Virus record (IMG/VR): IMGVR_UViG_3300033977_000049
Coordinates: 1 to 64,000 of that record
DNA length: 64,000 bases
Strand: one strand, 5' to 3'
Source: a virus
The translations under genes and the position numbers were made by a program. Positions 58,953 through 64,000 of the stretch are shown one piece after another (within the stretch, counting starts at the first letter, position 1; each line of letters starts with the position of its first letter). The notes beneath the pieces are model-generated. The model ran no database searches. It saw only the letters and a list, made by a program, of their open reading frames with translations, and was not told the DNA's origin.

Positions 58953-61029
58953 TGGCTCCAAATCCTATCCCTCCAGGCGCTCCGGCCACTTCTTCCGGAG
59001 TCGCAGCTTGCTCTATACTTTGTCTGAGAACTTCATTAGCGGCCCTAGCAATATTTTTATCATCCTGAAGCTGAGCAGTATTAGTTGCTCTTTGTTGTTC
59101 TAAGGCCATTTTACCTTGACTTTGAATTTGCGCTGCCGCTGCTTGTTTAGTAGCCATCCAGCGTTGTTTATCTTCAGCGGTCATGTCTACAACAACATCA
59201 TTTATATTCTTCCAATCGCTAACTTCAAACATCATGCGTATCAATTCCCGCACATTAATCTTCTTCCCTTCAATGGCCAGCGATTCAGTAATATTACTCG
59301 CTTGCAAAAATTGCATCATAATGGGAAGCGCCTGGGCCATATTGCGCCGGGCAAGCATTTTTGCAGCCGCGCTAATAGTGAATTTCATGCGAGATTTCTT
59401 CGGATTCAATAAATCAATAATATCTCCCTGCTTATCTTTGATATATTCATGGTTTAATTCATCGCTTAGAATATATCTTACGGTTTGAAGGGGCATTAGG
59501 TTTCGGTTCATATCAGCAACTTTATATAAATATGGCACCACAACTTGATTACACAGTTTTTCTACAAAATCCTCTACCCTGGAACCGCTACCAGAAGCCA
59601 TGAAATTAGCGCCCGCTGCTGATCTTGCTAAATTAGAATGCCCAGATGCTCCTGCCACTCCCTGTGTGGCAAATTCACTGGCTCCCGAAGTTTGCTCCAC
59701 CCTAGCTTGAGACATTGATAATGCCTGCATGGTTTCGGGAATGGGCTGTGGCCTTTGTAATGGCATTAGGGCATTTTCTTTATCAATATCGATAATTTTA
59801 CCGGGCGATACGCGCAAGTTTTGAGTGGGAACGCTCTGGCCTTTTACTCTGGTATAAACTCCATTCAACATGATGGCTAACATATCAAGCCATGTATTGA
59901 CAATGCCCATTTGCAAACGCTGTTCATTTCCTATAGTCTTTGCTAAGCCCATTGACCAAAATGCATTTGGGACATCCCACCAGCCAATGCTAAAAAATGG
60001 AATTTCATTAAAATAATTTCTAGTATTGGCAATGACTAATTTTCTTTGCAAAACAAGAATATATCTTTGATTATCCCATCTTTCTATTAATTCCAAGGGC
60101 TGATTAAATGGATCTTCGGTAGGTGCTTCCCATTGGGGTGTAGCGCGAGCATCAGATAATGGTGTGGGATAAAGAGTTTCGGCTGGGCCTTGAACGACTT
60201 CTTCTTTAGGGGGAAAGAAAAGTTCTAAAAGTTTTTCCCTGCTGGGAAGATTTTTAATATCTATGCGCTGTCTTAATCTATCCAATTCTTCCCAGGTTGG
60301 GTACATTTTATGGACAACATATTTAGCTTTTCGGATATCCGGTTCTTTTAATGTGGGATCGGGCAATACGCTTCTTAGATTACTAATATTTTCAAAGGTT
60401 GGCCTATCAACCAATCTTTCCGTAGGAACTTCTTCAAGCTCTTCATCAACGCTTGGAAGTTCTTCTACACCCCCTGCGGGAGAAGGCAATTTAATATTAG
60501 GAATAACACGCCGTAATTCAATATCTTCTTTTTTATAGACTTCCCATCCGTATTTCCAAATGCCAGTTCCATATAACAAGCAATTCATTACGCCCAATCT
60601 TAAATGTTCACGTATATTCATTTCCTCAAGCTGCCATGCTATAATGGCTGCATTGGCTCTTGCAACTTGAGCGGAAGTCCCCGGCTTTGGTTGTGCTAAA
60701 AATGGGGGATCGTCATAAAATAATCCCTTAATAATCTGGGGAGCTAGGGAATTAACAACCGTAGCTAATGTAAAGAATGGAATATTGGCACGCTCAACCT
60801 GAGTGCCTTCCCAAAACCTAGTTACAACCGGAGCCTGATAAAGAGTTCCGGCGGTAGTCCATCCCAATACCCAAGATTTGGTAGCCTCAAAATTCTCTGC
60901 GCGATCAGCATCTTTTAGAACTATATTGAGCGCAGTGCGGTCATCCCATACGCCAGTGGAAAGAACTTTTTTGGCATCTTGAAATTGTACTGGCTGTTGT
61001 ATTCCCGGTGGTTGCGGTAAAAGCGCCAT
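58945..61029 (-). CDS. Portal protein
   Basis: The 694-residue protein lies directly after terminase and the endonuclease. It has the features of N4-type portal proteins: LKDADRAENFEATKSWVLGW, RFWEGTQVERANIPFFTLAT, GVMNCLLYGTGIWKYGWEVY, and a helical stem/clip region around 350-450. The C terminus is alanine/glutamine-rich, as in barrel regions. It forms the DNA entry ring of the capsid and binds the terminase. Confidence 0.85.
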   Translation of the reverse strand: MALLPQPPGIQQPVQFQDAKKVLSTGVWDDRTALNIVLKDADRAENFEATKSWVLGWTTAGTLYQAPVVTRFWEGTQVERANIPFFTLATVVNSLAPQIIKGLFYDDPPFLAQPKPGTSAQVARANAAIIAWQLEEMNIREHLRLGVMNCLLYGTGIWKYGWEVYKKEDIELRRVIPNIKLPSPAGGVEELPSVDEELEEVPTERLVDRPTFENISNLRSVLPDPTLKEPDIRKAKYVVHKMYPTWEELDRLRQRIDIKNLPSREKLLELFFPPKEEVVQGPAETLYPTPLSDARATPQWEAPTEDPFNQPLELIERWDNQRYILVLQRKLVIANTRNYFNEIPFFSIGWWDVPNAFWSMGLAKTIGNEQRLQMGIVNTWLDMLAIMLNGVYTRVKGQSVPTQNLRVSPGKIIDIDKENALMPLQRPQPIPETMQALSMSQARVEQTSGASEFATQGVAGASGHSNLARSAAGANFMASGSGSRVEDFVEKLCNQVVVPYLYKVADMNRNLMPLQTVRYILSDELNHEYIKDKQGDIIDLLNPKKSRMKFTISAAAKMLARRNMAQALPIMMQFLQASNITESLAIEGKKINVRELIRMMFEVSDWKNINDVVVDMTAEDKQRWMATKQAAAAQIQSQGKMALEQQRATNTAQLQDDKNIARAANEVLRQSIEQAATPEEVAGAPGGIGFGANA

Positions 61030-61030
61030 G

Positions 61031-61546
61031 CTAATTTCCTAATAAATCTTGATGTTTCTGAAGATAAGATATCGCGGAAATAAGTGTCTGAATGTTATCT
61101 TTTGCCAATCCCAACATACCATTGCATGCAATACATAAAATTCCCCTAATTTTTATTCCACCAGTTCTATTTTCATATGCATGACAATGATCTATGCACC
61201 ATCCATCTCGCCTGCCTTGATTAAACGGCGGATTGGTGGTTCCGCATATAGCACATCTATTTCCTTGATTTTCTAACATTTTCGTGCGTTCTTCAAAAGT
61301 TATACCAAATTTTGATTTAATTTTTGAAGAATAATTATGAGGCCATTTTCTGGATTCATAAAATTTTCTTTTATGTGCCCTAAATTCTTTATAATGGTCT
61401 CTCTTCCAATCTCTTGCTTTTTGATATTCTTTATCTTTTTGTCTAGCTCTATAACGTATTTGAGCTTCTCTTTTATATTTTCTATATCCTACGGGATCTT
61501 CTTTCTTAAAATTTTCTCTCCATAATTTTGTAGTTTCTTTACTCAT
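61031..61546 (-). CDS. Endonuclease VII-like HNH nuclease between terminase and portal
   Basis: A highly charged N-terminal helix region (about 1-75) is followed by FGITFEERTKMLENQGNRCA then ICG, CIDHCHAYE, and IRGILCIACNGMLG, the endonuclease VII pattern. HNH nucleases beside terminase genes can be required for packaging, but this one belongs to the same family as the genes at 14557 and 47783 and may be a mobile insert. It starts two bases after the terminase stop. Confidence 0.82.
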   Translation of the reverse strand: MSKETTKLWRENFKKEDPVGYRKYKREAQIRYRARQKDKEYQKARDWKRDHYKEFRAHKRKFYESRKWPHNYSSKIKSKFGITFEERTKMLENQGNRCAICGTTNPPFNQGRRDGWCIDHCHAYENRTGGIKIRGILCIACNGMLGLAKDNIQTLISAISYLQKHQDLLGN

Positions 61547-61548
61547 AT

Positions 61549-63504
61549 TTATCCAACTAATCCCGCACCCAAGAGTGGTGGTAATCCATCACACGGAGTA
61601 ATGGGCTTAAGCCCCGTATCTGGCTGTTCTGTTGGATTAATAACATGTGATCCGGCATCGCTAAATCCGGGTCTTCCAAATGCATCGCAATGCTCTTCGT
61701 AAATTAAATTCCAAGCCGCATCTTCCCTACTCCAAGCTGGCAATTCTCGCTTGGTAATCATTATTTCAATTTTAGGAAGCCATCTCACCTGCTGGGCAAT
61801 GACATCTGGAATATCATCATGATGATGACTTATAAGGCAACGCTCGAATTCATTATATAAAACATCTAAATATGGCAAGTGAGAAACAAACCATAGCCTA
61901 TCGGACATTAAGAGAGGATGCAAGGCTGCCATTCGTATTCTTTTTGCATCCTCTTGCTGATCCGGAACAAACCATTCGATTCGCCTACACACATCTAAAA
62001 GCCATTGCTTTTTGCGATTTTCAGCTTCAGCCATAATTGTAGGCTCTAGCAATCTTGATCCAGCACAATCTTCTATAGCTAAAACAGCGGGACGATATCT
62101 TTCAGCCTGATCCACTACAGATTTGGCCAATCCGGTAGGGCTGAATCTTTGCCTAACTAAATCAATCACATATAATTGGCTTTTGGCATTGTAGACGCTT
62201 ACGGCACAGGTGGAATAATCTCTTTTCTTTTTCTGGCTAAATGCAAAATCCCAAGTTATAATTGCAGGTGCCGTTGCTGGCACTTTATTAAAAGGTATAG
62301 TATGTAATTGCAGCAACGGCTTATCAAAAGTTATATTGCGTCGGGGGCGTGGATTTTGATTAATTTGTCCTTCAAATACAGCTTCATTTTCTTTTTGTTT
62401 ACGACGCAAGGTTTCATAAGAAAGAAGTTCTGGAAATAAAATATACCAATCTTCTTTTTTTAAATCATCTTCTTTTATTTCATTTGCTAAAAGCTTTTTT
62501 CTAGGTTCTGGCTTAACTTCCCAACCCTTGCCAATTAAAATAATTTTTCCCGTAACTGGATTTTTAAATAATTCCCATGGGCGAGGATCACTGGCACTAT
62601 CAAGGCCTTTGATTATTTCTATATCACCCACATTCTTTTCAATTTCTTCACCATAGCGATCTTCTTCGGCATAGCGAGTGCCAAGCATAACTACATAGCC
62701 ATAAGTGACCAGCATATTCTTATCAATATCCCAATTTTTAGATACCTTAGCGCATCCTTCAGGTGTTTGGGAATTGATATTGTCCACCATATCATCCGGT
62801 TTAATAATCTCAAAGTGGAGTCCGCTTACAGTGGATATGATAGAGGCTGCCATAATAGTTGACTCTTTACGAGTTACCTGATTGGCAAGCCATATTGGAC
62901 AATTAAAAGTTTCTCCAACTAATTTCTTTTCATCAACACAAAATTCTGGAAAAAATAAATTCATGGGCGAGGGGTCTTCCCTGATAACAAAATGCCCTCG
63001 TGTTTCATCTACAAATCCAGCAGCCAATTTATCTGTAGCGGTAAGATATAAAATTCTAATATCTGGAAAATTTAATATCCATTGCACGCTGTCTATAACA
63101 TCTATTGAACTTTTAAAGCTTCCTCTAGGGTAGAGGATAAATCGTTCTTTATAGACCGGATCTTGATCGGCTATTGATTTCGTATCATCTTTCTTGATAA
63201 AAACATCGCAAAGCGGGCGATGGGTGGCTTCATTAATAAGATTTACTTCAATAGGCTTGCCCACTCCGGTTGGGCATGAAGGCCAACAGAAATATTTAGC
63301 TGCCCAATAAAGATCCGCTTTGGTTCTCCGGCGCACTTCTTTAACTACAGGAATTTCTTTGAATTTATCCAGTCCTAATCTAATAGAATTTACTAGATTT
63401 TTCTTTACAACGGGATTTATAATAAAATTATATAATTCTAGATCGGGTATTAATTGCGGCCCATGAAATTGTACAGATAATTCATCAAACGTGATTTGGG
63501 ACAT
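61549..63504 (-). CDS. Terminase large subunit
   Basis: The ATPase domain has a Walker A-type motif PRGSFKSS (126-133), with YLTATDKLA downstream, and an acidic Walker B-like region PDDMVDN near 235. The nuclease domain starts with IITWDFAFSQ (near 415), whose aspartate binds metal, with a second acidic site AIEDCAGSR (near 475). The length (651) fits. It powers packaging of DNA into the head and cuts the concatemer. Confidence 0.92.
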   Translation of the reverse strand: MSQITFDELSVQFHGPQLIPDLELYNFIINPVVKKNLVNSIRLGLDKFKEIPVVKEVRRRTKADLYWAAKYFCWPSCPTGVGKPIEVNLINEATHRPLCDVFIKKDDTKSIADQDPVYKERFILYPRGSFKSSIDVIDSVQWILNFPDIRILYLTATDKLAAGFVDETRGHFVIREDPSPMNLFFPEFCVDEKKLVGETFNCPIWLANQVTRKESTIMAASIISTVSGLHFEIIKPDDMVDNINSQTPEGCAKVSKNWDIDKNMLVTYGYVVMLGTRYAEEDRYGEEIEKNVGDIEIIKGLDSASDPRPWELFKNPVTGKIILIGKGWEVKPEPRKKLLANEIKEDDLKKEDWYILFPELLSYETLRRKQKENEAVFEGQINQNPRPRRNITFDKPLLQLHTIPFNKVPATAPAIITWDFAFSQKKKRDYSTCAVSVYNAKSQLYVIDLVRQRFSPTGLAKSVVDQAERYRPAVLAIEDCAGSRLLEPTIMAEAENRKKQWLLDVCRRIEWFVPDQQEDAKRIRMAALHPLLMSDRLWFVSHLPYLDVLYNEFERCLISHHHDDIPDVIAQQVRWLPKIEIMITKRELPAWSREDAAWNLIYEEHCDAFGRPGFSDAGSHVINPTEQPDTGLKPITPCDGLPPLLGAGLVG

Positions 63505-63508
63505 AAAA

Positions 63509-63925
63509 TTACAATGGAGCTAAATGGCGATACCATAAGAGATAATATAGAAGCATGGCCGCATTAGTTAATACGCCCTCTTTCATGGCAGTAAAAGCAA
63601 TATACCAAGGATAAAAAGATATCAAAAAGGCGCTAAATCTTTTAGTAAAATAACACCGCAGTCCCTTATAAATTAAATATCCCATGGGTAAATAAAGTAT
63701 GAGATAAAACTCTGCATGAAGAAAAAGGGCCGCGCTTGTAATTAATTTGTGGTTGAATGGATCACGGGCAAATGGATTTGCCTCTGACCAAGGTGGCATA
63801 TAAACATCACAAACAAAAGATATAAGCAAGTCTAGAGCATTGGCTATTAACATGGCAGAAATAGACATCCATAAAGGTTTGAAATCCCCGCTGTAAGAAT
63901 TTTTAATAGCCTTCCAGAGTCTCAT
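63509..63925 (-). CDS. Membrane protein with four helices, 138 aa
   Basis: Hydrophobic helices lie around 19-42, 62-86, 95-112 and 115-130. A motif YMPPWSEANPFARDPF between the first two resembles small DUF5658-like membrane proteins. It sits upstream of terminase and overlaps the partial gene before it. A lysis or membrane role is possible; there is no firm evidence. Confidence 0.55.
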   Translation of the reverse strand: MRLWKAIKNSYSGDFKPLWMSISAMLIANALDLLISFVCDVYMPPWSEANPFARDPFNHKLITSAALFLHAEFYLILYLPMGYLIYKGLRCYFTKRFSAFLISFYPWYIAFTAMKEGVLTNAAMLLYYLLWYRHLAPL

Positions 63926-63999
63926 TATTTCCTTCGCCCACCCATACTCATTAGCCCTATGGCAGAACGGGCTTGGCTGGCAGTTTCACTCTTTCCCTT
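63925..63999 (-). CDS. Partial gene at the right edge, C-terminal 24 aa
   Basis: The minus-strand frame enters from beyond the window and ends in SMGGRRK with TAATG overlapping the next start. Only 24 residues are visible, alanine-, serine- and glycine-rich, so the product cannot be named. Being next to the terminase region, it may be a small terminase or membrane gene. Confidence 0.5.
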   Translation of the reverse strand, partial: KGKSETASQARSAIGLMSMGGRRK

Positions 64000-64000
64000 T

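Noticed and set aside
1-64000. tRNA genes
   Set aside because: Almost all sequence is coding and no cloverleaf-like segment was noticed in the few gaps; a tRNAscan run would be needed to exclude them fully.

Overview
The window is 64 kb of an AT-rich, tailed double-stranded DNA bacteriophage genome. The evidence is a terminase large subunit, a portal protein, an N4-gp56-type major capsid protein, fibre proteins, a primase-helicase and a lysis block. The capsid and portal resemble those of podovirus-like phages with N4-type heads. No integrase, lysogeny repressor, tRNA or DNA polymerase gene was seen. The genome is clearly longer than the window, because genes are cut at both edges. The host cannot be named from the sequence.

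Layout: positions 1-17,848 are read rightward and hold early, replication and metabolism genes. In order these include a Cas4/RecB-like nuclease, a ClpP-like protease, a replication-initiation-like protein, a sugar-acid dehydrogenase plus N-acetyltransferase pair, a primase-helicase, a sliding clamp, an endonuclease III-like glycosylase and an HNH nuclease. A lysis-type block follows (DUF2778, SleB hydrolase, secreted trypsin-like protease, membrane/coiled-coil protein). The arm ends with an endonuclease VII homologue, a phosphoesterase, nucleotide-metabolism genes and a small metallopeptidase. It stops at a two-way terminator around 17,830.

Positions 17,878-64,000 are read leftward and hold virion genes. 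From the right edge inward these are a membrane protein, terminase, endonuclease VII homologue, portal, small proteins, a scaffold-like protein, capsid, three tandem paralogues, tail proteins, fibre proteins mixed with glycosyltransferases, and finally three internal-virion-type genes ending in a giant 3,340-residue polyprotein-like gene. One HNH gene (47,783-48,487) runs against this direction and has its own promoter.

Main points of interest: (1) the capsid gene is split by a group I intron whose P1, P7 and P9 elements can be read directly and which carries a LAGLIDADG endonuclease gene; (2) an interrupted palindrome, TCCG-N5-CGGA, occurs 16 times across the window, where less than one copy is expected; (3) the giant protein contains a radical-SAM enzyme domain beside ParB-like and metallopeptidase-like segments; (4) a Gly-X-Thr collagen-like fibre is surrounded by four glycosyltransferase genes, one a fusion of four glycosyltransferase-like domains, which suggests a self-encoded fibre glycosylation system; (5) two hairpins with the same loop and a swapped closing base pair sit just before two head-region genes.
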